Assembly: GCA_016522385.1 (NCBI GenBank)
Contig: JAEKFU010000266.1
Coordinates: forward strand, 1-27,184
Reading direction: 5' to 3'
DNA: 27,184 nt
Source of the DNA: Pseudomonadota bacterium
GTDB lineage: Bacteria; Pseudomonadota; Alphaproteobacteria; Rhizobiales; Aestuariivirgaceae
Shown here: positions 15,953 to 24,651 of the stretch, in pieces
How the letters are laid out: each line of letters starts with the position of its first letter
Numbering within the stretch: the stretch's first letter is position 1
The notes under the pieces: generated by a model
The model's database searches: none
What the model saw: only the letters and a program-made list of their open reading frames with translations
Told to the model about the DNA's origin: nothing
Program-made: the position numbers and the translations under genes

Positions 15953-17041
15953 TCACCTCAACTTCAGTGTTGCCAGCCCAATGAGCGCCAGGACAACCGC
16001 AATGATCCAGAACCGGATGACGATGGTCGGCTCTGCCCACCCCTTGAGTTCAAAGTGATGGTGCAGCGGCGCCATCTTGAACACGCGTTTGCCGGTCAAC
16101 TTGAACGATATGACCTGGACAATCACCGACACAGCTTCGAGGACAAACAGGCCGCCGACAACCGCCAGAACAATTTCATGCTTCACAGCGACTGCGATTG
16201 CGCCTAACGTTCCACCAAGTGAGAGCGACCCGGTATCACCCATAAAGATCATCGCCGGGGGTGCATTGAACCACAGAAATCCGAGTCCGGCGCCGACCAT
16301 AGCGCCACACAGGATGGCGAGTTCGCCGGTTCCCCCCACATAGTGGAGCAAAAGATAATCCGCATATCTTGCGTTACCCACAACATAAACGATGACGCCG
16401 AAACTTGCTGCGGCAATCATGACCGGCACAATCGCAAGACCATCCAATCCGTCGGTCAGATTGACCGCATTGCCTGCACCGACAATGACAAAGGCCGCAA
16501 ATGGAATGAACAGAAGGCCCATTTGCCACAAGGTGTCCTTCAGGAACGGAAACGCAAGAGATAAGGACAGTTTTGGACTGCCAATCCTTGCAATCGCATA
16601 AATCGCGATTACAGCGACTGCGCATTCGATCAATAGGCGGACCCTGCCTGAAAACCCCCGAGCGCTGGACCGTGTCACGTTGAGATAGTCATCATAAAAA
16701 CCGATGGCCCCGAAGCCCAATGTCACGAACAGAACGCTCCAAACATAAAGGTTTGTCAGGTCAGCCCATAGGATTGTTGAGACAACGATCCCCGACAGGA
16801 TCATCAGGCCACCCATGGTTGGCGTGCCCTGTTTCTTTATAATGTGGCTCTGTGGCCCGTCTTCCCGGATAGGCTGGCCTCGCCCCTGCTTCAATCGCAG
16901 GGTCGATATCAGGCCCGGTCCAAACAGGAACACAAAGACCAACGCAGTCAAATTGGCACCGACCGTCCGAAACGTGATAAAACGGAATACATCCGCCCCC
17001 GGGATCTGATCACTGAGTGACAGCATCAAGTGGTAAAGCAT
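15953..17041 (-). CDS. mraY: Phospho-MurNAc-pentapeptide translocase MraY
   Basis: MraY is the polytopic inner-membrane enzyme that moves phospho-MurNAc-pentapeptide to undecaprenyl phosphate, giving lipid I. The 362-residue protein has about ten membrane segments. It contains QGTPTMGGLMIL, the Mg-binding GFYDDYLNVTR, NAVNLTDGLDGLA, FMGDTGSLSLGG and the cytoplasmic HHHFELKGW loop, all diagnostic. The start at MLYHLMLSLS lies four bases after the murF stop and is preceded by GGGGAG. The longer open frame lies within the murF coding part and is rejected. Confidence 0.97.
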   Translation of the reverse strand: MLYHLMLSLSDQIPGADVFRFITFRTVGANLTALVFVFLFGPGLISTLRLKQGRGQPIREDGPQSHIIKKQGTPTMGGLMILSGIVVSTILWADLTNLYVWSVLFVTLGFGAIGFYDDYLNVTRSSARGFSGRVRLLIECAVAVIAIYAIARIGSPKLSLSLAFPFLKDTLWQMGLLFIPFAAFVIVGAGNAVNLTDGLDGLAIVPVMIAAASFGVIVYVVGNARYADYLLLHYVGGTGELAILCGAMVGAGLGFLWFNAPPAMIFMGDTGSLSLGGTLGAIAVAVKHEIVLAVVGGLFVLEAVSVIVQVISFKLTGKRVFKMAPLHHHFELKGWAEPTIVIRFWIIAVVLALIGLATLKLR

Positions 17042-17045
17042 GTTG

Positions 17046-19937
17046 TCATTGCTCCCCGTGTTCCGGCCGGTCCGCTGCCGGTCGGAAATTATTGTGTATG
17101 GCATCCACCAGGACGCCCATGCGGCTGCCAAGCGAGCCTTTGATCATCACCACATCGCCTGCGTCTATCGCCGCCAATAGAGGCCCGCGCAGACCTTCAC
17201 TGGTATCAGCATAGTGCCCGCGCAGCGCCTCGGGCAGCGCTTCCCACAGCCGCGCCATGTGTTTGCCACATGCAAATACGGTCGCGACCCTGCTTTGCTC
17301 GATCACACCGGCAAGTTCAGCGTGAAACTCGTCGGCACATTGTCCCAGTTCAAGCATGTCGCCAAGCACGGCGATCCGGCGCCCTGACTTCTGTGGTTTG
17401 AGTTGCTGCAGCAGGGCAAGTGCCGCGCGCATCGACGCCGGATTGGCGTTGTAACTTTCGTCAACCAAAATGAAGTTACCAAACGGGGTTTTCAGCTTGC
17501 TTCGCACGCCCCTGCCCTTCGGCGCACTCAGGCCGGCCAATGCAATCGCCGCCTTGGCAAGATCGCCTCCCACCAGCTTGACCGCCGCCAGCACCGCAAG
17601 ACAATTTATCACCACATGTTCGCCCGCCGCACCGACCTTGAAGCAGACATCTTCCTCAAAGATTTTTGCCGTCACGCACGAGCACGTGGAATGCAGGACC
17701 AGATCGCTCAGTCGCACATCGGCACTGTCATGCCGCCCAAAACTGACGACTTTGTGGATACCGTCTGCGCGGGCAGCCATGGCAAGGCGCTCATAGTATG
17801 GGCTGTCGCGAACGATCACCGCAGCGCCCCCCTCCTCGACGCCGGCGAACACTTCGGCCTTGGCAGCCGCGATGTCATCCAGCGACCCGAAATGACCCAG
17901 ATGGCTTTCAGCTATCTGGGTGATGATGGCGACATGCGGCTGCGCCATTTGCGTCAGTGGAGTAATCTCACCGGCATGGTTCATGCCGATCTCGAACACC
18001 CCGTAAACGGTATTCAGGGGCATGCGGGCCAGCGACAACGGCACGCCCCAGTGATTGTTGTAGGAGGCAGGTGATGCATGCGTTGCACCGCTGGCTGAAA
18101 GGGCCAGCCGCAATGCTTCTTTGGTGGTGGTCTTGCCGACACTGCCGGTGACAGCGATAATTTTGGCTGAGCTGCGCTGCCGCGCTGCCCGCCCCAGATC
18201 GCCGAGCGCTTGCAAAGTATCATTGACGACCAGCAGCGGCCCTGCCGAGCACATCTCTTGCGTGACATACGACACGACAGCAATGCCGGCACCAGCCTGC
18301 AATGCGCTGGCCACATAGTCGTGGCCATCGGTGCGTTCCCCCTTGATCGCCACGAACACATCGCCCTGCGCCACAGTGCGGCTGTCGATCGAAACGCCAT
18401 TGAACGCTTCGCTGACGCTTCCCATGAGCTCGCCACCGGTCGCCTCGACCAGTTCATCAACGATCCACAATGATCGCGCCGGCACCGGTTCGGGCGATGT
18501 GGCCGCCCGCACGGCGTCGTGGTCGCTGAACGGAATCGTCCGATCGCCAATGATCTGTCCGGTTTCATGACCCTTGCCCGCAACCAGCAGAACATCACCC
18601 GCTTCAAGGCTACCAATCGCCCGCTCGATCGCCTCGGCGCGGCCATCAACCTCGATACCACTCGGACAGGCGGCCATGATTTCAGCTCGGATCGCCGCCG
18701 GATCCTCCTTGCGTGGATTGTCGTCAGTTACGTAGCAGACGTCGGCCCCCTTGGCCGCGATCGCGCCCATCTGCGGGCGTTTACCGGGATCACGGTCGCC
18801 GCCACAACCGAACACCACGACAAGCCGTTTGTCGGCATAGGGCCGCAGCGACTCGAGGGCGTTCTCCAGCGCATCCGGCGTGTGCGCATAATCGACGAAA
18901 ATTGGCGCACCGCAATTCGACTTTGCCACCATTTCAAACCGACCGCTGGCACCTTTAAGACCGCCCAGCGCTGCGAACGCCTGATCCGGCGCACCGCCCG
19001 TTGCGATGACTAGGCCAGCTGCGACCAGCGCATTCGAGGCTTGAAACGCTCCAACCAATGGCAAATGCACGTCATAGGTCTCACCATCATGATAGATTGC
19101 AAGCTTTTGGCCGAAACCCTCCCTTTCCTGCGATATCAGCTTGATGTCGCTACCTGCTTGCCCGGTTGTAAACACCCGCAAACCTTTTTCTCTGCATCGC
19201 ACAATGATGTGCTGTGCTTCGGATATGTCAGCGTTGATAACCGCGGCGGCGCCGGGCGCCAGAAGATCGTCGAATAGGCGCATCTTGGCAGCAAAATAGT
19301 CATCGAAATTAGCATGATAATCAAGGTGATCGCGGGTCAGATTGGTGAATGCGCCTGCAACGATGGATACACCATCCAACCGATTCTGCTGCAAACCGTG
19401 GCTTGAGGCTTCCAGTGCCAGATGGGTTACACGCTGACGGTCCAGATCATTGAGAGCCTCGTGCAGTGTCACCGGCTCCGGTGTTGTATGAACGAGCGAT
19501 TGGACCCCTTGCGGGCCGATGATCCCAGTCGTTCCCATGCTGGCCGCCTTCAGCCGCATTGATTCCCAGATCTGACGCACGAATGACGCCACCGACGTCT
19601 TTCCGTTTGTGCCGGTCACAGCCACCACTGTCTCCGGCTGGTGACCAGCGAACCGCGCCGCCATTAGGGCCAGCGCCTTGCGTGGATTGTCTTCGCGCAG
19701 CACCGGCACATTGCCGCCAATGCCGGGCGGCAGTGTCTTGGGGCCGAGAATGGCAGCAGCGCCTGCTGCAATTGCATCTTCGATGAACTTGGCGCCATCG
19801 ACCTGTGTGCCGGGCAAGGCGGCAAACAGGTAACCCGGCGCAACCTCGCGGCTGTCCGCAGTGAGACCGGTGATCTCGACCCGCCCGAGACCGGGCGGCA
19901 CCAAACCGTCGGCCAGCTCAGACAACAACATCGCCAT
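17046..19937 (-). CDS. murE-murF: Bifunctional MurE-MurF fusion (UDP-MurNAc-tripeptide and pentapeptide ligase)
   Basis: One uninterrupted frame encodes two complete Mur ligases. The first half (about residues 1-480) is MurE, which adds meso-diaminopimelate. It has TDSREVAPGYLF-type N-domain sequence, the ATP loop TGTNGKTS, the carbamylated-lysine region YFAAKMRLF and DNPR, the mark of DAP specificity. The second half (about 490-963) is MurF, which adds D-Ala-D-Ala. It has SIDSRTVAQGDVFVAIKG, the ATP loop TGSVGKTTTK, NNHWGVPLSLARMP, GMNHAGEI and VDESYNANPASM. The join, around base 18490, is only about ten residues and contains no stop, ATG or ribosome binding site. Separate murE and murF genes are the rule in relatives; fused forms are known from Bordetella. 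The start chosen is the ATG at 19937, 11 bases after GGGG; GTG at 19940 and TTG at 19946 are alternatives. Confidence 0.94.
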   Translation of the reverse strand: MAMLLSELADGLVPPGLGRVEITGLTADSREVAPGYLFAALPGTQVDGAKFIEDAIAAGAAAILGPKTLPPGIGGNVPVLREDNPRKALALMAARFAGHQPETVVAVTGTNGKTSVASFVRQIWESMRLKAASMGTTGIIGPQGVQSLVHTTPEPVTLHEALNDLDRQRVTHLALEASSHGLQQNRLDGVSIVAGAFTNLTRDHLDYHANFDDYFAAKMRLFDDLLAPGAAAVINADISEAQHIIVRCREKGLRVFTTGQAGSDIKLISQEREGFGQKLAIYHDGETYDVHLPLVGAFQASNALVAAGLVIATGGAPDQAFAALGGLKGASGRFEMVAKSNCGAPIFVDYAHTPDALENALESLRPYADKRLVVVFGCGGDRDPGKRPQMGAIAAKGADVCYVTDDNPRKEDPAAIRAEIMAACPSGIEVDGRAEAIERAIGSLEAGDVLLVAGKGHETGQIIGDRTIPFSDHDAVRAATSPEPVPARSLWIVDELVEATGGELMGSVSEAFNGVSIDSRTVAQGDVFVAIKGERTDGHDYVASALQAGAGIAVVSYVTQEMCSAGPLLVVNDTLQALGDLGRAARQRSSAKIIAVTGSVGKTTTKEALRLALSASGATHASPASYNNHWGVPLSLARMPLNTVYGVFEIGMNHAGEITPLTQMAQPHVAIITQIAESHLGHFGSLDDIAAAKAEVFAGVEEGGAAVIVRDSPYYERLAMAARADGIHKVVSFGRHDSADVRLSDLVLHSTCSCVTAKIFEEDVCFKVGAAGEHVVINCLAVLAAVKLVGGDLAKAAIALAGLSAPKGRGVRSKLKTPFGNFILVDESYNANPASMRAALALLQQLKPQKSGRRIAVLGDMLELGQCADEFHAELAGVIEQSRVATVFACGKHMARLWEALPEALRGHYADTSEGLRGPLLAAIDAGDVVMIKGSLGSRMGVLVDAIHNNFRPAADRPEHGEQ

Positions 19938-19942
19938 CACGT

Positions 19943-21646
19943 TCAATACCCCTGGTCCTTGGACCTCAGCTTGGTCAATCTGGCCCGCTCCTCTTCATCA
20001 TAGCGCGGTTCAACACCCAGGATCGGCGCGATCCGCGCTATAACCCTGCCGGCTGTCGGCACCGCATTCCAACCCGACGTCGCATAACCGTGTGTTTCTT
20101 TCAACGGCTGCGGCTCGTCCAGCATCACGAGCACGACATATTTCGGATCATCCATCGGAAACCCGCCAATGAACGAGGTCAACCGGTGGTTCCTGCTGTA
20201 GCGACCGTTGATCACCTTCTCAGCTGTTCCGGTCTTGCCGCCGACACGATAGCCAAGCGCTTCGCCGGCCGCCTTTCGCGCCGTGCCCCTTTGCGCATTG
20301 AGGCGGAACAGATAGCGCATTTTTTCGCTGGTTTCAGGTTTGATCACCTGTTTGGCAAAGCCGTCCACAGTTTCACGCTCACGTTTCAGAAATGTTGGTC
20401 GGATCAGCCTGCCACCATTCAGCAAAGAAGCGGTAACCGCAGCACCCTGTAGCGGCTGTACGGCAAAACCATGTCCAAATGCGGCGGTCACAGTTGCCAG
20501 TTTACTCCAGCGTTTGGGCAGAAGTGGCGCCGCTGCCTCGGGAATTTCGGTTAGCAATCGTTCAAACAGGCCGACCTTGCGCAGAAACGCCTGATGCCCT
20601 TCGAGCCCAACATCGAGCGCCATGCGGGCCGTGCCAATGTTCGATGAATGTAGAAAAACCTCCGGCACGGTGAGGATGCGTTTCTGGGCATGAAAGTCGT
20701 TGATCCTGGCCCGCCCGATTACCAGCGGCTGGCGCGCATCATAGCGGCCCTCAAGTGTGGTCGCCCCAGTATCAAGCGCCATGGCAAACGTCACTGCCTT
20801 GATCACCGAACCAAGCTCATAGACGCCGCTGGTCACCCGATTCATTCGAATCAGATCTTGCGCCTGGCGAGGATCGTTCGGATTGAAATCCGGCAGCGAG
20901 ACCATGGCCAGCACTTCAGCGGTATTGATGTCGAGCACTACGCCGGCCCCCGCCTTGGCGCGGAACACATGGATCGCCTTTTTGATCTCGCTGGTCAGTG
21001 CGTGCTGTACGCGAATGTCGAGCGACAGTTGCGCCGGCAATGCGGCGCGATCTTCAGGCTTGGCAAGAGAAGCGGTGTAAAGAGCGCCCTGATCGTCGAG
21101 ATACTTCTCAATGCCGGACAGGCCACGTGAATCGACGTCGACATAACCCAAGGCATGCGCCGCCAAGCGCCCCATCGGGTATACCCGCACCGTTTCATTG
21201 CGAAACCCGACACCTGGAATGCCCTGATTGTGGATAGCGAGCTGCTGGGCCGGAGATACCTCGCGCTTCAACCACACAAAGGCCCGATCCTTGGTCAGTT
21301 TCTTGTACAGCACCTTGCTGTCGAGCTTCGGGGCAACCGCGGTCAGCAGCTCAATGGCTTCTTCCACATCGATGATCTTGCGCGGATTGGCATAGAGTGA
21401 GGCGATTTTGATATCCGTTGCCAGCAGGTAGCCGTTACGGTCGACAATGTCCGGCCGCGGAATGCGGTAGTGATCGTCGCGGACAATCTTCTTGACCTCA
21501 GGCGCCAACAACGACAGCTGCGCTGCCCGGCCGGTTATCAGTGCAAAGCACATGGCAAATCCGACGATGACCAAACGCAGCCGATTGCGCCCGCCCAATC
21601 CGGATGCAACGCCAGATTTTGCTGTCTGGTCGATGCGCACCATCAT
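19943..21646 (-). CDS. ftsI: Septal peptidoglycan transpeptidase FtsI (PBP3)
   Basis: FtsI is the class B penicillin-binding protein that crosslinks septal peptidoglycan and partners FtsW. The 567-residue protein has a short cytoplasmic tail and one membrane anchor (about 24-44). The periplasmic dimerisation region follows, with RPDIVDRNGYLLA and RVYPMGRLAAHALGYVD. The transpeptidase domain has the active-site SVIK (Ser280, Lys283) within YELGSVIK, HSSN (333-336) and GGKTGTAEK (469-477). SxxK, SxN and KTG are all intact, so it should be catalytic. Its ATG overlaps the ftsL stop (ATGA) and its own stop lies five bases before the murE ATG. Confidence 0.97.
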   Translation of the reverse strand: MMVRIDQTAKSGVASGLGGRNRLRLVIVGFAMCFALITGRAAQLSLLAPEVKKIVRDDHYRIPRPDIVDRNGYLLATDIKIASLYANPRKIIDVEEAIELLTAVAPKLDSKVLYKKLTKDRAFVWLKREVSPAQQLAIHNQGIPGVGFRNETVRVYPMGRLAAHALGYVDVDSRGLSGIEKYLDDQGALYTASLAKPEDRAALPAQLSLDIRVQHALTSEIKKAIHVFRAKAGAGVVLDINTAEVLAMVSLPDFNPNDPRQAQDLIRMNRVTSGVYELGSVIKAVTFAMALDTGATTLEGRYDARQPLVIGRARINDFHAQKRILTVPEVFLHSSNIGTARMALDVGLEGHQAFLRKVGLFERLLTEIPEAAAPLLPKRWSKLATVTAAFGHGFAVQPLQGAAVTASLLNGGRLIRPTFLKRERETVDGFAKQVIKPETSEKMRYLFRLNAQRGTARKAAGEALGYRVGGKTGTAEKVINGRYSRNHRLTSFIGGFPMDDPKYVVLVMLDEPQPLKETHGYATSGWNAVPTAGRVIARIAPILGVEPRYDEEERARLTKLRSKDQGY

Positions 21647-21993
21647 TGCAACGCCTTCAGCATCTTGCCGATCAAATCCGTTGAACCGTCCGACGGTTCG
21701 ACTGCGCGGCGCGGCGGTATCGTTTCGGCGAGTTCACTGTGCTTGACCAACTGATAGGGCCGTGACTGCCGCAATTGTAGATGCTCGCTCGCCAACCGTT
21801 CCAGCCGTTCGGGCCGGATCAGATAGCTCCACTCAGCCTTCAGCAGCTTGATGTTCTCACCTTCCTGGTGAATCTCCTGCTTCAGGGCGATGATCTGACG
21901 TTCATGCTTGCGGAACGAGTGTTCCAGCGAATAAAGCACAAAAGCCGACATGATCAGTCCGACCACCAGCGCAGCGTTAACGACTTTCAACAT
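21643..21993 (-). CDS. ftsL: Cell division protein FtsL
   Basis: FtsL is a small bitopic divisome protein that pairs with FtsB and FtsQ and signals to FtsWI. The 116-residue product has one membrane segment (about 5-22), then a coiled coil with heptad-like EHSFRKHERQIIALKQEI and the FtsL-like LKAEWSYLIRPERLERLA. The C-terminal tail is short and variable. GGAGG lies seven bases before its ATG, and the gene overlaps the end of rsmH by 7 bp. Sequence conservation in FtsL is low, so position and architecture carry much of the call. Confidence 0.93.
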   Translation of the reverse strand: MLKVVNAALVVGLIMSAFVLYSLEHSFRKHERQIIALKQEIHQEGENIKLLKAEWSYLIRPERLERLASEHLQLRQSRPYQLVKHSELAETIPPRRAVEPSDGSTDLIGKMLKALQ

Positions 21994-23009
21994 GCTGTTG
22001 CCTCCAGCTTGGGTAAACCCAGATCTGCTTCATCAGCATCTAAGGGGATAACCGGACTCCGAGTGCGCTCTACTGCACGCAGCCGGGCTGAACGCGCCCG
22101 TGGATTGCCATCTACCTCATCCTTGCCGGCCACTATTCCACCGCGAGTAAGGTCAATGAAACTGGCGGCTGGTCCTTTTGCACCAGGCGGCTGATGCCGT
22201 GAGGGTCTCGTGGTCTTGCCGGTGCGCATGGCAAAGAATCTCTTGACGATGCGGTCTTCCAGCGAGTGGAACGAAACTACAACCAACCGGCCACCGGGGG
22301 CCAGAATGTTTTCACATGCCGCTAGTCCGGTAGCCAACTGGTCAAGCTCTGCATTGACATAAATCCGCAGCGCCTGAAATGTCCGCGTTGCCGGATGGAT
22401 ACGGTCACGCGGGCGCTTGCCGATCACGCCCTCAATCAACGTAGCTAGGTCGCTCGTACGGCTGAACGCCTTGTCCAGGCGACGGCGGACAACCGCCTTG
22501 GCGATCGCACGAGCGCGTTTTTCTTCGCCAAGAACCGCAATGACCCGTTTGAGCTGGTCTTCCGGCATCGCATTGACAACATCAGCCGCGCTGAGACCGC
22601 ATTTTTCCATGCGCATGTCAAGTGGCCCGTCTCTCAGGAACGAAAAGCCTCTTTCTGCGTCGTCAAGCTGCATGGAGGAGACACCGACATCCAGGACTAC
22701 CCCGTCGACACTCGCAACACCTTGTTCAGCCAAAAGAGCCTGCATATCAGCGAAACGCCCATCAAGCAGGGTCAGCCGACCGGCAAATGCATCTACCATA
22801 GGTGCGCCGTCGCCTATCGCTGCTGGATCGCGGTCTATTCCATAGACCACGCAATCCGCAGCTTCGAGAATCGCACGGCTGTAACCCCCGGCACCAAAGG
22901 TGCCATCGACATAAATTTCGCCGTCCTTGGGAGCAAGAACCGCAAGGACCTCGTCCAGCAGTACCGGGCGGTGCCTGTCAAACTCGCGTATCGATCCCGA
23001 TTTCACCAT
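21987..23009 (-). CDS. rsmH: 16S rRNA (cytosine1402-N4)-methyltransferase RsmH (MraW)
   Basis: RsmH methylates N4 of C1402 in the ribosomal P site using S-adenosylmethionine. The 340-residue protein has the N-terminal HRPVLLDEVL, the SAM loop YVDGTFGAGGYSRAILE (about 33-49), DGVVLDVGVSSMQLDDAERGFSF, and the late motif ISFHSLEDR in the form VSFHSLEDRIVKRFF. The C-terminal segment RSARLRAVERT is typical. GGAG lies eight bases before the ATG. It is the first gene of the dcw cluster here; no mraZ precedes it. The 194 bp upstream should carry the cluster promoter. Confidence 0.97.
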   Translation of the reverse strand: MVKSGSIREFDRHRPVLLDEVLAVLAPKDGEIYVDGTFGAGGYSRAILEAADCVVYGIDRDPAAIGDGAPMVDAFAGRLTLLDGRFADMQALLAEQGVASVDGVVLDVGVSSMQLDDAERGFSFLRDGPLDMRMEKCGLSAADVVNAMPEDQLKRVIAVLGEEKRARAIAKAVVRRRLDKAFSRTSDLATLIEGVIGKRPRDRIHPATRTFQALRIYVNAELDQLATGLAACENILAPGGRLVVVSFHSLEDRIVKRFFAMRTGKTTRPSRHQPPGAKGPAASFIDLTRGGIVAGKDEVDGNPRARSARLRAVERTRSPVIPLDADEADLGLPKLEATAC

Positions 23010-23099
23010 TCAAACCGCTCCAAACGGCCAGAATTCCGCCGTAGCTCGCGGGCAGGCCGGATTGGTTAACATTCGTTAGGACTTTGCGCTGATTGTACT

Positions 23100-23111
23100 T
23101 AACAAAAGGTT
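23100..23111 (-). promoter_or_regulatory. 12-bp word shared with the ftsZ upstream region
   Basis: AACCTTTTGTTA on the coding strand lies 91-102 bases upstream of rsmH. The identical word occurs at 6505-6516 upstream of ftsZ in the same orientation, where it overlaps CtrA-like half-sites. At rsmH it overlaps one TTAA (23099-23102). A common regulator is likely but unidentified. Confidence 0.4.
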
Positions 23112-23203
23112 GCGACGTTGAGTCTTGGCAGAACCGCGTCCAGCCGTGCCGTAAAAATGAAGCTGGCAATCTTTTGGATCTATTCATTTCGCCCGTCGTT
23201 GGG

Positions 23204-23839
23204 CTAAGGGCTTATGAAATCGCCGGACTCGGGATCCATCACCATCAACTCGCCGCCCGAAATGTCAAACCAAGCGCCATGCAGGCTGAGACGTCCTTGG
23301 TCTTCCAGGATGGAAACACACGGGAACGTGCGGAGATTGCTGATCGAATGTCGGATTGAAATTCGTTCCAGTGCGGTTTGCCGCTCGGCGCCGGTCATCC
23401 AGTGATAATCCGCAACCGCCTCGGCGGCCGGACGAAGCAGCTCCATCCACTTGCCAATGAAATCGCCTGGCGACAGCGGCTCGCTAGCTGGATCGAGCGC
23501 TGCCTTGATGCCGCCACAACGTCCATGACCCAAAACGACAATATGCTTCACCTTAAGGCTCTGCACGGCAAACTCGAGCGCTGCAGATGTCGAGTGGAAC
23601 TCCCCGTCCGGCGTATAGGGCGGCACAATGTTTGCCACATTGCGGATAACGAAGATCTCGCCCGGTAACGAATTGAAAATGATTTCCGGCGCCGCCCGGC
23701 TGTCGCTACAGGCAATGACCAGGCTGTCCGGCGTTTGCCCGCTATCGGCCAGCATGCGATAGCGCTCGCTTTCCTGAGAAAACCTGCCGTTCTTGAATTC
23801 ACCATAGCCTTTGAGAAGAGCAGCCGGAAACGGTTTCAT
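23204..23839 (-). CDS. Beta-class carbonic anhydrase
   Basis: This zinc enzyme interconverts CO2 and bicarbonate in the cytoplasm. The 211-residue protein has the beta-class signature: CSDSR with Cys44, Asp46 and Arg48, then GHGRCGG with His105 and Cys108 as the other zinc ligands. RNVANIVPP and the late GAWFDISGGEL are also typical of the family. No signal peptide is seen. The gene begins 32 bp after the FecR-like gene and probably belongs to the same transcript as the adenylate cyclase. It supplies bicarbonate for biosynthesis in general; a role in feeding bicarbonate to the cyclase is inference from the neighbourhood. Confidence 0.94.
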   Translation of the reverse strand: MKPFPAALLKGYGEFKNGRFSQESERYRMLADSGQTPDSLVIACSDSRAAPEIIFNSLPGEIFVIRNVANIVPPYTPDGEFHSTSAALEFAVQSLKVKHIVVLGHGRCGGIKAALDPASEPLSPGDFIGKWMELLRPAAEAVADYHWMTGAERQTALERISIRHSISNLRTFPCVSILEDQGRLSLHGAWFDISGGELMVMDPESGDFISP

Positions 23840-23871
23840 TGTTCTTAATATACTTCTTTCACGGGTCCCGA

Positions 23872-24618
23872 TCAGCTGCCGGCGGCTTTTCTGCGCAAGG
23901 CAGCGAGCAGTGCAGTCGCCTGCTCATTGCACCCCTGGTCTGCCATCCAGGCAAATGTCTCGGTCGCATTACGCGCCGCACCCGGATGAATGTTGAGATG
24001 CAATTCGACGGACCGACCAGCCAGATTGGCAGTAACGCTCGCTCCTGCGGCAACATAGGCGTCGGGCAGATCAACGCGGTCTTTGCCGGCAGGCCATACA
24101 ACTATGCTCTCAAGACCCCGTGCATTGGTCAGCGTCAGCACTTGCGTGGTTTTGGCATCAGACCGCCACAGCTCCGGCCAGTTCGAGAGGACACATTTCT
24201 CACCCGACGTCATCACACTGATGAACGAGGGATGCGGCAACAGCTTGCCGGGCCCCTGCCCGCCGAGACTGCGCGCTGCGCCAGTGGCGACGGTGGCTTG
24301 CTGGCCCGCAATCAGCTTGGAGAGCTTGGCCATCACAGATGGTGCATCTGGTGTACCAGCGATGAGACCCTTGTTGTCGGCCTTGCCATCATAGGGCCCG
24401 CTCAACACGACAAGCCGACCGCTTTCACTGAGCAGCGACACTCGGGCACCCGGCGCAAGCTTCACTGGCGCGTCTGCGCTGATCATGGTGCCCGGTTTCA
24501 GGCTGTCACCGGAGTTCTCGGCATCGATGACCACGAGCATCTGAGCTGCTAGCGCCACCGGCGCCACGCCGAGAGACGCAAGGCCAAAAAGTACCGCACT
24601 AATCAATGCTCTCATCAT
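23872..24618 (-). CDS. Exported FecR-like protein of unknown function
   Basis: The 248-residue product starts with a clear signal peptide (MMRALISAVLFGLASLGVAP, cleavage likely after ALAA near residue 25), so it is periplasmic. The first part, with LKPGTMISADAPVKLAPGARVSLLSESGRLVVLSG, has the short alternating strand and glycine pattern of FecR-type beta domains. The C-terminal half is not recognised; single cysteines in GEKCVL and DQGCNE could form a disulfide. Genes for FecR-like periplasmic proteins often stand next to CHASE2-domain cyclases, and here the cyclase lies 33 bp upstream. The protein may bind or modulate the extracytoplasmic CHASE2 sensor, which is an inference. The function remains unknown. 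Confidence 0.75.
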   Translation of the reverse strand: MMRALISAVLFGLASLGVAPVALAAQMLVVIDAENSGDSLKPGTMISADAPVKLAPGARVSLLSESGRLVVLSGPYDGKADNKGLIAGTPDAPSVMAKLSKLIAGQQATVATGAARSLGGQGPGKLLPHPSFISVMTSGEKCVLSNWPELWRSDAKTTQVLTLTNARGLESIVVWPAGKDRVDLPDAYVAAGASVTANLAGRSVELHLNIHPGAARNATETFAWMADQGCNEQATALLAALRRKAAGS

Positions 24619-24651
24619 ATTTGCCTTCAGCCGGTTCGCCCGGGCAGCGCT

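Noticed and set aside
18480..18510. Possible separate MurF start at a TTG codon in the join (ahead of TGGATC)
   Set aside because: No Shine-Dalgarno sequence precedes it and the frame is continuous with MurE, so one fused product is the simpler reading.
19943..21646. Active-site motif of FtsI reads SVIK instead of the common STFK form
   Set aside because: Only the Ser and Lys of SxxK are required, and SxN and KTG are intact, so this is normal variation.
23066..23079. Possible full CtrA site upstream of rsmH (TTAA and TTAG)
   Set aside because: The half-sites are six rather than seven bases apart and the second is mismatched, so it is not reported as a separate CtrA site.
23839..24552. 237-codon + strand frame opposite the FecR-like gene
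   Set aside because: The minus-strand frame has a proper signal peptide and operon spacing; the + frame shows no domain.
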